NCBI RefSeq assembly: GCF_000633515.1
Contig: NZ_AYMP01000035.1
Span: forward strand, 1-64,000
Direction: 5' to 3'
Origin: Morganella morganii H1r
GTDB taxonomy: Bacteria; Pseudomonadota; Gammaproteobacteria; Enterobacterales; Enterobacteriaceae
DNA length: 64,000 nucleotides
In this document: positions 50,251-59,900 of the stretch, one piece after another
Layout: each line of letters begins with the position of its first letter
Position numbering within the stretch: position 1 is the stretch's first letter
Translations under genes and position numbers: made by a program
Notes under the pieces: generated by a model
Database searches by the model: none
What the model was told of the DNA's origin: nothing
The model's input: only the letters and a program-made list of their open reading frames with translations

Positions 50251-51147
50251 TCACGCTTTTTTGTAGCGGTGGCGCTGGGTGTACAGCGCATCCAGGGTAA
50301 AGACAATCAGTCCCGCCCAGATAAAGGCGAAAGTGATCAGCCGTTCGGCGGAAATGGCCTCGCCATACGCGGTGGTCGCCAGCACAAACATCAGGGTCGG
50401 GCCGATGTACTGGAAGAAGCCGAGCGTGGAGAGACGCAGATGGTTAGCGGCCTCAGTAAACAGCAGCAGCGGCACGGTGGTGATAATCCCGGCGGCAATC
50501 AGCAGCAGATTCAGGGTCAGGCTGTTCATGGTCATATTGCTGGTAGCGCTGTTGGCGAAGAAAAGCAGATAAATACCGGCAACCGGCAGCAGCCACAGGG
50601 TTTCCACCAGCATACCGGCCTGGGCATCCACCCCCAGCTTTTTACGCAGCAGACCATACAGACCGAATGTCATGGCCAGACTCAGCCCGATCACCGGCAC
50701 GGTGCCGAACTGCCAGAGCTGGATCAGCACGCCGGTAAAGGCGAGACACACCGCAAACCATTGCAGGCGGCGGAAACGCTCACCGAGAAAGAGCATCCCG
50801 AACAGAACGTTTACCAGCGGGTTAATAAAATACCCGAGACTCGCTTCCAGCATATGGTTGTGGTTTACCGCCCAGATATAGATCAGCCAGTTTGAGGCGA
50901 TGATACAGGCGGTCAGCGCGAGGATCATGATTTTCTTCGGCTGGCGGATAATCTGGCGGATACGCGGCCACTGGCGTGACACGGTGATCAGCAGGATCAT
51001 AAAAAAGAATGACCAGATAATCCGGTGTGTCAGGATCTCATCCGCAGGCACCTGTTGGATCAGTTTGAAATACACCGGGGCAATACCCCAGATAAAGTAA
51101 GCGCCGAGAGCACAAAGGACGCCTTTTACGGTCTGTTGCTGGCTCAT
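50251..51147 (-). CDS. rarD: EamA/DMT-superfamily transporter RarD
   Basis: RarD is an inner-membrane permease of the drug/metabolite superfamily with ten predicted helices. Its name comes from a proposed link to chloramphenicol resistance, and the natural substrate is not established. The 298 residues open MSQQQTVKGVLCALGAYF; HMLEASLGYFINPLVNVLFGM and TLGFFQYIGPTLMF are conserved with E. coli. ATG 51147 matches the E. coli start; the upstream in-frame extension is hydrophobic but not conserved. Confidence 0.93.
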   Translation of the reverse strand: MSQQQTVKGVLCALGAYFIWGIAPVYFKLIQQVPADEILTHRIIWSFFFMILLITVSRQWPRIRQIIRQPKKIMILALTACIIASNWLIYIWAVNHNHMLEASLGYFINPLVNVLFGMLFLGERFRRLQWFAVCLAFTGVLIQLWQFGTVPVIGLSLAMTFGLYGLLRKKLGVDAQAGMLVETLWLLPVAGIYLLFFANSATSNMTMNSLTLNLLLIAAGIITTVPLLLFTEAANHLRLSTLGFFQYIGPTLMFVLATTAYGEAISAERLITFAFIWAGLIVFTLDALYTQRHRYKKA

Positions 51148-51243
51148 GATAGTCCAAGTCTGAAAGAAAAAAGAAAAGAAGATACCTGCCGGAGCGATCA
51201 CTTTCGCAGTGCAATCACATCACATTGAAATTATATAGTTACA

Positions 51244-51259
51244 ACGTGATTAATCACGT
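51244..51259. promoter_or_regulatory. Perfect palindrome upstream of rarD
   Basis: ACGTGATTAATCACGT is a perfect 16-bp palindrome about 97 bp upstream of the rarD start, in the zone expected for a dimeric regulator. The half-site ACGTGATT does not match CRP spacing. The regulator is unknown. Confidence 0.45.
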
Positions 51260-51336
51260 CATTAATTAATTATTCGTAAAATGTGATCGCCTGCGATACG
51301 CCGGATGGCGGCAAAGACGTTAAAAAGATGTGAAAG

Positions 51337-51352
51337 TGTAACGCGCATCACA
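51337..51352. promoter_or_regulatory. Candidate CRP site upstream of recQ
   Basis: TGTAACGCGCATCACA matches TGTGA-N6-TCACA at 9 of 10 consensus positions. It lies 163 bp upstream of recQ and 185 bp upstream of rarD. It may serve either gene; its function is inferred from sequence alone. Confidence 0.45.
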
Positions 51353-51514
51353 AAATTACACCAGCAGCTGTGCGCAAAAAAACTCAGCACCGACCGAATA
51401 TTATCACCGTCCGTGCGGATAGTCTGTTATCTGATGGCAAACTGAGCTAGCATAGAAGCATCTTTTTACCGGCAGAATGCACTGCCCGGATTTCTGTTTC
51501 ACCTGAGGAGCTGC

Positions 51515-53341
51515 GTGTCTACCGCCGAAGTCATCAATACCCTGCCCGACGCTGACGCTATCCTGCGCCAGGTCTTTGGTTATCAGCAATTTCGTGCCGG
51601 ACAGTCCGATATTATCGGTACCGTCACCGGCGGACGCGATTGTCTGGTGGTCATGCCGACGGGCGGCGGAAAATCACTGTGTTATCAGATTCCGGCACTG
51701 ATGCTGCCGGGGCTGACAGTGGTGGTGTCACCGCTGATTTCCCTGATGAAAGATCAGGTCGATCAGCTGCGCCTGCTGGGGGTGGAAGCCGGTTATCTGA
51801 ACTCGGCGCAGACCCCGCAGGAACAGCAGAAGGTATTGGAAGGCTGTCACAATAACCGCATCAAACTGCTGTATGTGGCACCGGAACGCCTGCTGATGGG
51901 CAGCTTTATCCGTCAGTTACAGCAGTGGCAGCCGTCGTTGCTGGCGGTGGATGAAGCGCACTGTATCTCTCAGTGGGGGCACGATTTCCGGCCGGAATAC
52001 TGCGCGATAGGCGAGCTTCGCCAGCATCTGCCGGGTGTGCCGGTGATTGCCCTGACAGCCACCGCCGATAACACCACGCGCTCTGATATCTGCTCGCGGC
52101 TGTGCCTCAGTGATCCGCTGATCCACATCAGCAGCTTTGACCGCCCGAATATCCGCTACACGCTGGTGGAAAAATATAAAGCATTTGATCAGCTGTGGAT
52201 GTTTGTCCGTGGTCAGAAAGGCCAGTGCGGCATTATTTACTGTAACAGCCGTAATAAAGTGGAAGATGTCGCCGCCCGTCTGCAAAAACGCGGGCTGAGT
52301 GTCGCGGCCTATCATGCCGGCCTGGATAATTCACAGCGTGAATGGGTTCAGGATGCCTTCCTCAAAGATAACTTACAGGTTGTGGTTGCCACGGTGGCGT
52401 TCGGGATGGGAATCAACAAATCCAACGTCCGGTTTGTCGCGCACTTCGATATCCCGCGCAATATTGAATCCTATTACCAGGAAACCGGCCGTGCCGGACG
52501 TGACGGGGTCAGTGCGGAAGCGGTTCTGTTTTATGACCCGGCGGATATGGCGTGGCTGCGCCGCTGTCTGGATGAAAAACCGTCCGGGCCGCAGAAAGAT
52601 ATCGAACAGCACAAGCTGAATGCCATGGGCGCGTTTGCCCAGGCGCAGACCTGCCGCCGTCTGGTATTGCTGAATTACTTCGGCGAGAACCGCCAGACAC
52701 CGTGCGGCAACTGCGATATCTGTCTGGATCCGCCGAAACAGTATGACGGGCTGGTTGAGGCGCAGCAGGCGCTGTCCTGCATTTACCGCGCCGGGCAGCG
52801 TTTTGGTCTGGGGTATGTTGTGGATGTGCTGCGCGGCTCGAATAACCAGCGGATCCGTGAATACGGACACGACAAACTCGCGGTTTACGGCATCGGCAAA
52901 GACAAAAGCCAGGAACACTGGGTGAGTGTGCTGCGTCAGCTGATCCACTTAGGGCTGATAACGCAAAACATTGCCAATTATTCTGCGTTACAATTAACCG
53001 AATCCGCCCGCCCGGTTCTGCGCGGCGAGGTGCCGCTGCAACTCGCGGTGCCGAGGATCCAGAATATCAAGCCGCGTCAGACTGCCCGCAGTTACGGCGG
53101 TAATTACGATAAAAAACTGTTCGCAAAACTGCGTAAACTGCGCAAATCCATTGCGGATGAGGAAAATATTCCGCCGTTTGTGGTGTTTAACGATGCCACA
53201 CTCATTGAAATGGCGGAACAATGCCCGGTCAGGGCAAATGATTTACTCTTGATAAATGGCGTCGGAGAGCGGAAACTGGAACGATTCGGCGATGCATTTA
53301 TGGCCCTTATCCGCGAACATCTCACCGGATTTGACGACTAA
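51515..53341 (+). CDS. recQ: ATP-dependent DNA helicase RecQ
   Basis: RecQ is a 3'-5' superfamily 2 helicase of the RecF recombination pathway and of fork restart. The 608 residues have Walker A MPTGGGKS (47-54), DEAH (146-149), the aromatic-rich loop following it (CISQWGHDFR), the Zn-binding cysteines in CRRLVLLNYFGE and CGNCDIC, the winged-helix domain and the C-terminal HRDC domain. The start codon is GTG with GAGGAG 4 nt upstream. It is followed closely by pldB; the rhtC and rhtB genes found between them in E. coli are missing. Confidence 0.96.
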   Translation: MSTAEVINTLPDADAILRQVFGYQQFRAGQSDIIGTVTGGRDCLVVMPTGGGKSLCYQIPALMLPGLTVVVSPLISLMKDQVDQLRLLGVEAGYLNSAQTPQEQQKVLEGCHNNRIKLLYVAPERLLMGSFIRQLQQWQPSLLAVDEAHCISQWGHDFRPEYCAIGELRQHLPGVPVIALTATADNTTRSDICSRLCLSDPLIHISSFDRPNIRYTLVEKYKAFDQLWMFVRGQKGQCGIIYCNSRNKVEDVAARLQKRGLSVAAYHAGLDNSQREWVQDAFLKDNLQVVVATVAFGMGINKSNVRFVAHFDIPRNIESYYQETGRAGRDGVSAEAVLFYDPADMAWLRRCLDEKPSGPQKDIEQHKLNAMGAFAQAQTCRRLVLLNYFGENRQTPCGNCDICLDPPKQYDGLVEAQQALSCIYRAGQRFGLGYVVDVLRGSNNQRIREYGHDKLAVYGIGKDKSQEHWVSVLRQLIHLGLITQNIANYSALQLTESARPVLRGEVPLQLAVPRIQNIKPRQTARSYGGNYDKKLFAKLRKLRKSIADEENIPPFVVFNDATLIEMAEQCPVRANDLLLINGVGERKLERFGDAFMALIREHLTGFDD

Positions 53342-53352
53342 AGGAGCACCCT

Positions 53353-54354
53353 ATGCTGCCACCGGATACCCTGAAAGCAAGCTGGCTGGAACGCGAAGCG
53401 GAATATTCTGCCTTTGTGAACGGCCCGTTACTTGATTTCTGGAACCGGCGGGATGAGCGGACATTTCAGGGCACGGATGATGTCACTATCCGCTATGTGC
53501 AGTTTACTGATCCTGCCCATGACAAAGTGCTGGTGATCAGTTCCGGGCGCAGCGAAAGTTACGTCAAATATCCGGAAGTGCTGTACGATTTTTTCCACCT
53601 CGGTTTTGATGTCTTTATTATGGATCACCGGGGGCAGGGGCTTTCCGGGCGGATGCTGGATGATCCGCAAAAAGGCCATGTCGAGCGTTTTGACGACTAT
53701 ATTGATGATTTTTCTCAGTTCACCGGCATCGCGCTGGCGGAGAAAAATTACGCTTACCGCTATGCACTGGCACACTCGATGGGCGGTGCGATACTGAGCG
53801 GTTATCTGTTACGTGAGCCGGACACCTTCCGTGCTGCGGTATTATGTGCCCCGATGTTCGGCATCAATTTACCGATGCCGATGTGGCTGGCGAATATGAT
53901 TGTGAACCGGGCCGATAAACGGCCGTCGGAACGCAATGAGTATGCGGTATCAACCGGGAAGTGGCAGCCGTTGCCGTTTTTAATCAACATGCTGACCCAC
54001 AGTTACCCGCGGTACCGGCGTTACCTGCGCTGTTATGCTGACTATCCTGCTTTACGTCTCGGCGGACCCACGTATCACTGGTTACGCGAAAGCATTGATA
54101 TCGGGCAGAAAATAATTGCGCAGGCGGGAGAGATAAACACCCCGCTGATGGTGCTGATGGCATCAGAAGATAAGGTGGTGGACAATCGGGAGTTGCTGGC
54201 TTTCTGCGAAAACCGCCGTAAAGCCCGGACAGGACAAGAAGAAGAACATATGCCTCTGACGTTTGAGGGAGCTTATCACGAGATCCTGTTCGAAGAAGAC
54301 GCATTGCGCGCTGTCGCGCTCAATGCGATTTGTCATTTTTTCGGACTCCACTAA
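53353..54354 (+). CDS. pldB: Lysophospholipase L2
   Basis: PldB is an alpha/beta-hydrolase that cleaves lysophospholipids (notably 2-acyl lysophosphatidylethanolamine) at the inner membrane. The nucleophile is S142 in LAHSMGGAI; DHRGQGLSGR is the conserved segment before it, the acid is likely in ASEDKVVDN, and the catalytic His in GAYHEILFE. It is 333 aa. It starts 11 nt after recQ and is followed 21 nt later by yigL. In E. coli the pldB-yigL mRNA is a target of the sugar-stress RNA SgrS. Confidence 0.94.
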   Translation: MLPPDTLKASWLEREAEYSAFVNGPLLDFWNRRDERTFQGTDDVTIRYVQFTDPAHDKVLVISSGRSESYVKYPEVLYDFFHLGFDVFIMDHRGQGLSGRMLDDPQKGHVERFDDYIDDFSQFTGIALAEKNYAYRYALAHSMGGAILSGYLLREPDTFRAAVLCAPMFGINLPMPMWLANMIVNRADKRPSERNEYAVSTGKWQPLPFLINMLTHSYPRYRRYLRCYADYPALRLGGPTYHWLRESIDIGQKIIAQAGEINTPLMVLMASEDKVVDNRELLAFCENRRKARTGQEEEHMPLTFEGAYHEILFEEDALRAVALNAICHFFGLH

Positions 54355-54375
54355 TCAATTTTCAGGAATTTGCAT

Positions 54376-55179
54376 ATGTATCATGTGGTTGCTTCAGATT
54401 TAGACGGAACGTTATTATCACCTGCCCACAGTTTAACCCCCTACACCAAGGAAACCCTCCGCCTGCTGACCATCAATAAAGGCGTGCATTTTGTGTTTGC
54501 CACCGGCCGCCATCATGTGGATGTGGCGCAGATCCGTGATGCGCTGGGGATTGATGCGTTTATGATCACCTCCAACGGCGCGCGGGTGCACAACACCAAA
54601 GGCGAACTGGTATTCAGTCATGATGTGGACCCGGATGTCGTCCGCGAGTTGTGTCTGATGGAGTTTGATAATCCGGATATCCTCACCAACTATTACCGGG
54701 GTGACGGCTGGATGATCAACAGAGAAAGTCCTGAACAAAAAGAGTTTTTCCAGGAATCTGTTTTTATGTATGAACTGTTTGACCGCAATGATTTTCCGGT
54801 TGATCAGGTCTGTAAAGTCTACTTCACCTGTGATGACCACGAGAAACTTGTCGCGCTGGAAGCCAAAATCCGTGTGCGTTTCGGTAACAGAGTGAATGTC
54901 AGTTTCTCGCTGCGCAGTTGTCTGGAAGTGATGGCCGGGGGCGTTTCAAAAGGTGAGGCACTGCAACAGGTTGCAGAATCACTGGGTTACCGTCTGAATG
55001 ATTGCATTGCTTTCGGTGACGGCATGAATGACCGCGAAATGCTGGAAATGGCCGGAAAAGGCTGCATTATGGCGGGAGCGCATCAGCGTCTGAAAGATAT
55101 TCTGCCGGAAATGGAAGTGATTGGCTCTAATGCGGATGACGCGGTTGCTCATTATCTGCGCCGGTTATATCAGCAGTAA
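54376..55179 (+). CDS. yigL: HAD-family sugar/pyridoxal phosphatase YigL
   Basis: YigL is a Cof-type HAD phosphatase that dephosphorylates pyridoxal phosphate and sugar phosphates; in E. coli it relieves glucose-phosphate stress by allowing export of sugars. The nucleophile is in ASDLDGTLLS, motif II MITSNGARV, and motif IV FGDGMNDREMLEMAGKG. ATG 54376 (MYHVVASDLDG, 267 aa) has AGGAA 7 nt upstream and matches E. coli; a TTG two codons earlier is not needed. Confidence 0.94.
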   Translation: MYHVVASDLDGTLLSPAHSLTPYTKETLRLLTINKGVHFVFATGRHHVDVAQIRDALGIDAFMITSNGARVHNTKGELVFSHDVDPDVVRELCLMEFDNPDILTNYYRGDGWMINRESPEQKEFFQESVFMYELFDRNDFPVDQVCKVYFTCDDHEKLVALEAKIRVRFGNRVNVSFSLRSCLEVMAGGVSKGEALQQVAESLGYRLNDCIAFGDGMNDREMLEMAGKGCIMAGAHQRLKDILPEMEVIGSNADDAVAHYLRRLYQQ

Positions 55180-55205
55180 GTTTTATATTCAGATCAACAA
55201 AAGGG

Positions 55206-55235
55206 CGCCGGAAAATAAATCCGGCGGTTTTTTTG
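55206..55235. terminator. Terminator between convergent yigL and cyuP
   Basis: The stem CGCCGG/CCGGCG with loop AAAATAAAT is followed by GTTTTTTTG on the plus strand. On the minus strand it is followed by CCCTTTTG, so it may act in both directions. Confidence 0.88.
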
Positions 55236-55250
55236 TTTCTGAGTGTATTA

Positions 55251-56552
55251 TCAGGAAAATGCCAGGAACGGCGACACACAGAGCAGCAACCCGGTAAAAA
55301 TAATCAGATACAGGGAGATGCCTTTATATTTATGCAGCACCGGGACTTTATAAACCAGATAAGCAGGAATCAGGCAACCGACCATCCCGAAAATCGGACT
55401 GCATATTGAGGTAAAGCTCAGCACCGGTGCGTTGAGAATAATGGCGCCCCAGGCCAGCAGCACCGCAAATACCATAATGCCGTATTTCACGAGGGTTTCA
55501 TTAATCCATTCAGCAGGCATTATGCGCTGCAGAATATTCATCACAATCCCTTGCGTGGCTTCGCGGAACCCGAGATATACCCCGAAAAATGCCGTCATAA
55601 CCGCAAAAATATTCAGCATCACGCTGACCACTGTTACCCAGCCGCCGGGGAAGAATTTAGCGGCGATTGCCAGCGCGGAAATATTCTGCTGATAAGCTTT
55701 AACCGCCTCGTCATGACCCATTGCCAGGGTAAAGGAAACGGCATAGAAAAAGACAGTACAGAACAGGATAATAAAGGCGATATTCATTGCCCGCAGGGCT
55801 TTAAAGCGGGCCACTTCCCGGTTTACATTCTGATTACGGAATGAAATGACCATCGGGCTGAGAGTCTGAATAAACAGAATGGATGTCAGGGTAAACGGCA
55901 GTGTAATAACCGCTTCTTTAATTAAACGGCCGGCAGGCGGCAGTGAGCCGATATTATACAGGTGCCACATGCCCACCATCGATATACCGAGTGCGGCGAC
56001 AATAAACAGTTTGGTCAGTACCATAAAACCGGATAGCTTAAATAACAGCTTTTCGCCGCGTGAAGAAATAGCAACCAGCAGACAAATCAAAATTAATCCG
56101 TACCACGGGCTGTCGGATAATAATCCTTCTGTCACACCGAAAGTCCGGAAATAAGACGCACTGTCATTTGTGATGGCGGTGGAATAAACAAACATCCAGA
56201 TCACCAGCATAATAAAATACAGCGCCCCGAGTAAAATTCCCCAGTTTTTACCGAGATAACCGGTAATCACACCCGGGTAGTCTTTACATTCCGGGGATTC
56301 CGCGAGGGTGTTAATAAATAACCGCTGGAACAGATACATGGCGGGATAGCCGATAACGGAGGACAGCAGGAAAACCCATAACCCCATCAGACCGACCTGA
56401 ACCGGTAAGAAAACAATACCCGCGCCGATAGCCATCCCGATGCTCATAATAACCCAGCCGATGTCAGTACCATCAAATTTGGTCGCTGCCCGCCACTGTT
56501 CTTCACTCATTCCTGCATTTGCCGCTGCGGAACGTGTTGTATTTATCGCCAT
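55251..56552 (-). CDS. cyuP: CyuP/DlsT-type cysteine/serine transporter (YhaO family)
   Basis: An inner-membrane amino acid/proton symporter of the HAAAP family with about 11 helices. It is very close to E. coli YhaO (called DlsT or CyuP), which imports cysteine and D/L-serine: WVIMSIGMAIGAGIVFLPVQ, FQRLFINTLAESPECKDYP and LSFTSICSPIFGMVGCLIPA are shared. ATG 56552 (MAINTTRS, 433 aa) has AAGGA 8 nt upstream; an ATG three codons earlier directly abuts that site. The usual partner cyuA (cysteine desulfidase) is not next to it. Substrate is inferred from homology. Confidence 0.87.
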   Translation of the reverse strand: MAINTTRSAAANAGMSEEQWRAATKFDGTDIGWVIMSIGMAIGAGIVFLPVQVGLMGLWVFLLSSVIGYPAMYLFQRLFINTLAESPECKDYPGVITGYLGKNWGILLGALYFIMLVIWMFVYSTAITNDSASYFRTFGVTEGLLSDSPWYGLILICLLVAISSRGEKLLFKLSGFMVLTKLFIVAALGISMVGMWHLYNIGSLPPAGRLIKEAVITLPFTLTSILFIQTLSPMVISFRNQNVNREVARFKALRAMNIAFIILFCTVFFYAVSFTLAMGHDEAVKAYQQNISALAIAAKFFPGGWVTVVSVMLNIFAVMTAFFGVYLGFREATQGIVMNILQRIMPAEWINETLVKYGIMVFAVLLAWGAIILNAPVLSFTSICSPIFGMVGCLIPAYLVYKVPVLHKYKGISLYLIIFTGLLLCVSPFLAFS

Positions 56553-56939
56553 AAATAACATCCTTAATGTTTAAATCTTAAACAATGTTGTTCTTAACGG
56601 GTGCGATTTAAACAACGTATCGTGTAATAACGTTTTATTATCAGCAGGCTTATTTTTTTAATGTCGTTATCATAAAGGATGCAGATCAGAAAAAATAATG
56701 CTTTTCCGGGAGGAAAAATGGCATTCCGGGAGAAAAATATTCTCCCGGACAGTAATAATCATGATTAAACGTGGTCTGAAGCAAACGGCACAATCATTAA
56801 TATTGCTTATTACGTATAAATTTACGTGAAGAAGTGATTTTATAAAAAATGAGAGCCCGGTGGCATACGTGATATTGTCCCCCGGAAATGAACAAAGTGT
56901 GAACTGCTCCTGTCGTCTCTCCGGGTCGGTTCTGTGATA
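56553..56939. other. cyuP-mscM intergenic region
   Basis: This 387-bp gap has no gene. The A+T-rich left part holds the cyuP promoter (minus strand) and a palindrome at 56578-56597. No clear intrinsic terminator for mscM is visible; a 12-bp palindrome TGTGATATCACA spans the mscM stop (56933-56944). Confidence 0.5.
56578..56597. promoter_or_regulatory. Candidate operator upstream of cyuP
   Basis: TTAAACAATGTTGTTCTTAA is a 20-bp inverted repeat (TTAA-ACAA-TG-TTGT-TCTTAA) 26 bp upstream of the cyuP start. In E. coli cyuPA is controlled by the Lrp/AsnC-type regulator CyuR (DecR), and this is a plausible binding place for such a regulator. I do not recall the CyuR consensus well enough to match it. 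Confidence 0.4.
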
Positions 56940-59900
56940 TCACAACGCCCCTGATTTCCGTGACGGGTTACGGCCCGACAGATTTTTTGTGCCGCTGCGC
57001 AGAATATTCCCCACCATATCCACCCGTGCTTCAAACGGCGGGAACGGCAGGATGATATTGTTTTCCGCGAAGCTGCGCAGGATATTTTGGTGGATCTCAT
57101 GACGCGCCGGCAGGCGGTGCCCCATTTCAGCGGCGTAGGCGCGCAGTTCAAAGATCTGAATACCCTGTTGTAAATCAACCAGGTAAGCTTCCGGGTTTGG
57201 TGTGTCCAGAATCATTGCCGAGTCCTGTGCCGCCATCAGCAGCAGAATGGTGACCTGCTCCGGATTGGCTTCCGCCGGGACCGGGATGGTCAGGACGATA
57301 CGGGTGACGGTATCCGAGAGCGACCAGTTGATAAACTGCTCGGTAATAAAGGCTTTGTTCGGAACGATAATCTCTTTGCGGTCCCAGTCTGTCAGCGTGG
57401 TGGCGCGGGTGTTGATGCGCGTGATGCTGCCGGTCAGGTCACGGATAGTCACGGTATCGCCGATACGGATCGGTTTTTCGAACAGGATCATCAGGCCGGA
57501 AACAATGTTGGCGAAAATCTCCTGTAAACCAAAGCCCAGCCCGACCCCCATTGCGGTAACAAACCACTGCATTTTCGACCATTCAATGCCGATCAGTGAG
57601 AAGCCGATAATCCCGCCGACCAGTGTGATCGCGTATTTGGTCAGCGTAGTGATGGCGTAACCGGTACCGGGGGTCAGATCCAGATGCTGTAACAGCGCCA
57701 GCTCCAGCAGTGCAGGGAGGTTCCGCACCAGCTGCGTGGTGATGATAATGACCAGAATGGCGACAAAAACCGAGTTGAGTGTGATGGGCTGGAGGGTATC
57801 CACGCCGTTAATGCTGCTGCTGACATCCCACAAGCGGATATTTTCCATAAAGGAGAAGGCGGTGTGCAGTTCAGACCAGAGCAGAATACAGGATACCAGG
57901 GCAATCATGGTCAGAATGGAGCGGACCAGCCCGACTGACTGCGCACTGATAGTATCGAGGTCAATGACCTGTTCTTCAATATCAATCACACCTTCCGCGC
58001 TGTTGGCATTGCTGTTGACGCCGCTGTCATCATCACTTTTTGCCCGCTGGGCCAGGATTTCAGCACGGCGCTGTTTGGCGCGTTCAAAGGCGATACGACG
58101 GCGCTGGATCAGCATCCAGCGGGTGATGATGTTATAGATCACCAGCAGCATAAACCAGATGGCGACCGAGGTTTCCAGGCGGCCGAGCAGCGCCTGTGAG
58201 GTCGCGAGATAGCCGAGCAGAGCGGCAATCGCTGCCACAACCGGTGCCAGCAGGAGCAGCCACCACATCCCTTTGCTGACGGCATTGTCGCCGCTGCCGT
58301 GGCGGTCAAGATAGAGCGGAACCCCCGCACGGCGCAGGCTGCTGGTAATGATAAACAGCGCGGCACACAGCAGCAGGAAGCAGAGGCGGCCGAGTGTCGG
58401 GGCAAACTCCCGGTCATTGAAATATTCAAAGGTGGTCATTGCCATCATCAGCGGCACAATGACAAAAATAGAAAGCTGATAGAAACGCATTGCCCGTTTA
58501 ACGCGGGCTTCCGGCCAGCGGAACTGTGCGATAAACAGCCCGTTAGGCCGGGCAAAGGTCGCACAGAACATAAACAGCCACAGCACCGGTGTGGTGGCGC
58601 TGACACCGTCACCGATCGCTTTTGCCATCGGGTACTGCCAGGCATTCTGTAACCCGTAGCCGATAGCGGACCACAGTACCGGCAGCGGCAGAGAGACAAG
58701 CACAGACCAGAACAGGGTGCGCAGGGTGATAGAGAAGCGATCCAGTGTCACTTTGCCGATGCGCTGACTGGTTCTGTCCAGAAATGCCTGATAATGGCGG
58801 CGGTAGTTCAGGCCGAAAATCGCCAGCAGCAGGGTGCTGATAATATAGAGTGAAATCTCTTTGTTCTGCCACGAGAACATGGTTTTAAATGCACCGCCGA
58901 GCTGCGCCAGGGTATCCAGTGACAGCAGTTTGGTCAGGCTGGTCAGTACCTCAATCGGGTAATTGAGGTAAACCGGTGTGGCATCCGCCACCCAGAACAG
59001 ATAGCGGTGGGTGTCGTCGCGGACTTCAATCAGCACATCACTGAGCTGACTGGTGGTTACTTTGAGCTTGGTCAGCTCCAGAATTTCGGTATCGTAACCG
59101 GAGAGCAGGGAGCCGAGCAGCTCTTTACGGTTCTGGATCAGCTGCTGGTAGAGCGAGGCCTGATCCGCCGGGAGAGCGGCTGTCTGTGACGTATCCGGTT
59201 CATTATTATTACCGGACAAGGCATCTAGCATATTTTCATATTTCAGACGCTCAACACGCAGGTCTGTGATCTCTTTATCCAGCTGCTGTGGTTTCGGCAT
59301 ATCCGGCAGGCGGCTGAGCTGGGCGCGCAGGGCTTCTCCCAGTGCGGTTGAGCCGTTCAGCCATTGTGCCTGCTCCTGAATGGTGCTGAGCACCTGGCGG
59401 GCTTTCTGGATATCGGTCGCCGCCTGGCGCTGCATCTCCCCGATATCACTCATGTGCGCGGCCTGATCATTCAGTACCTGCGACAGCTCGCGGTTGATAT
59501 CAATCTGTTCTTTCAGGTACGGCGGTAAATCACCGGCCTGTTCGGCCAGCATTTCGGTGCGCTCCAGCGCCAGTTCCGCTTTCTGCTGACGTTTGCCGTT
59601 AAGCACACTGCGCAGCTGCTGAAGTTCGAGATCCAGCCGCTGATAGCGTTTACGCAGCAGTTCGAGGCGGATACGGGTCAGTTCCTGGCGGTTATTGGCA
59701 GAAAGTTGTGCCAGTTCCAGCTCATTGACCGTTGCCTTACGCGCCCGGACTTCTGCGGCGGCCAGCGTGGCCTGAGCCTCGGCAAGCGGGGTCAGCGGGG
59801 TTGCCAGTCCCTGCTGGCGGGAGGTGGCTTCATTCAGGAGACGGCGGGCTTCAGACTGCTGCTGGGGCAGGAGAGTCAGGGAATCGCTGATTTCGCGGTT

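Larger units (their letters stand above)
51148..51514. other. rarD-recQ divergent intergenic region
   Basis: This 367-bp gap has no gene. E. coli has yigI and pldA in this neighbourhood; both are absent. It contains a perfect 16-bp palindrome (51244-51259) and a CRP-like site (51337-51352), plus several further TCACA/TGTGA half-sites. It must hold the promoters of rarD and recQ. Confidence 0.5.

Noticed and set aside
50185-50895. Plus-strand reading frame of 236 codons across rarD
   Set aside because: It is antisense to the conserved rarD gene, is Gln/His-rich and shows no family features.
56933-56944. TGTGATATCACA as a CRP site at the mscM stop
   Set aside because: The half-sites are separated by 2 bp rather than the required 6, and the site lies at the end of a gene with no promoter nearby.
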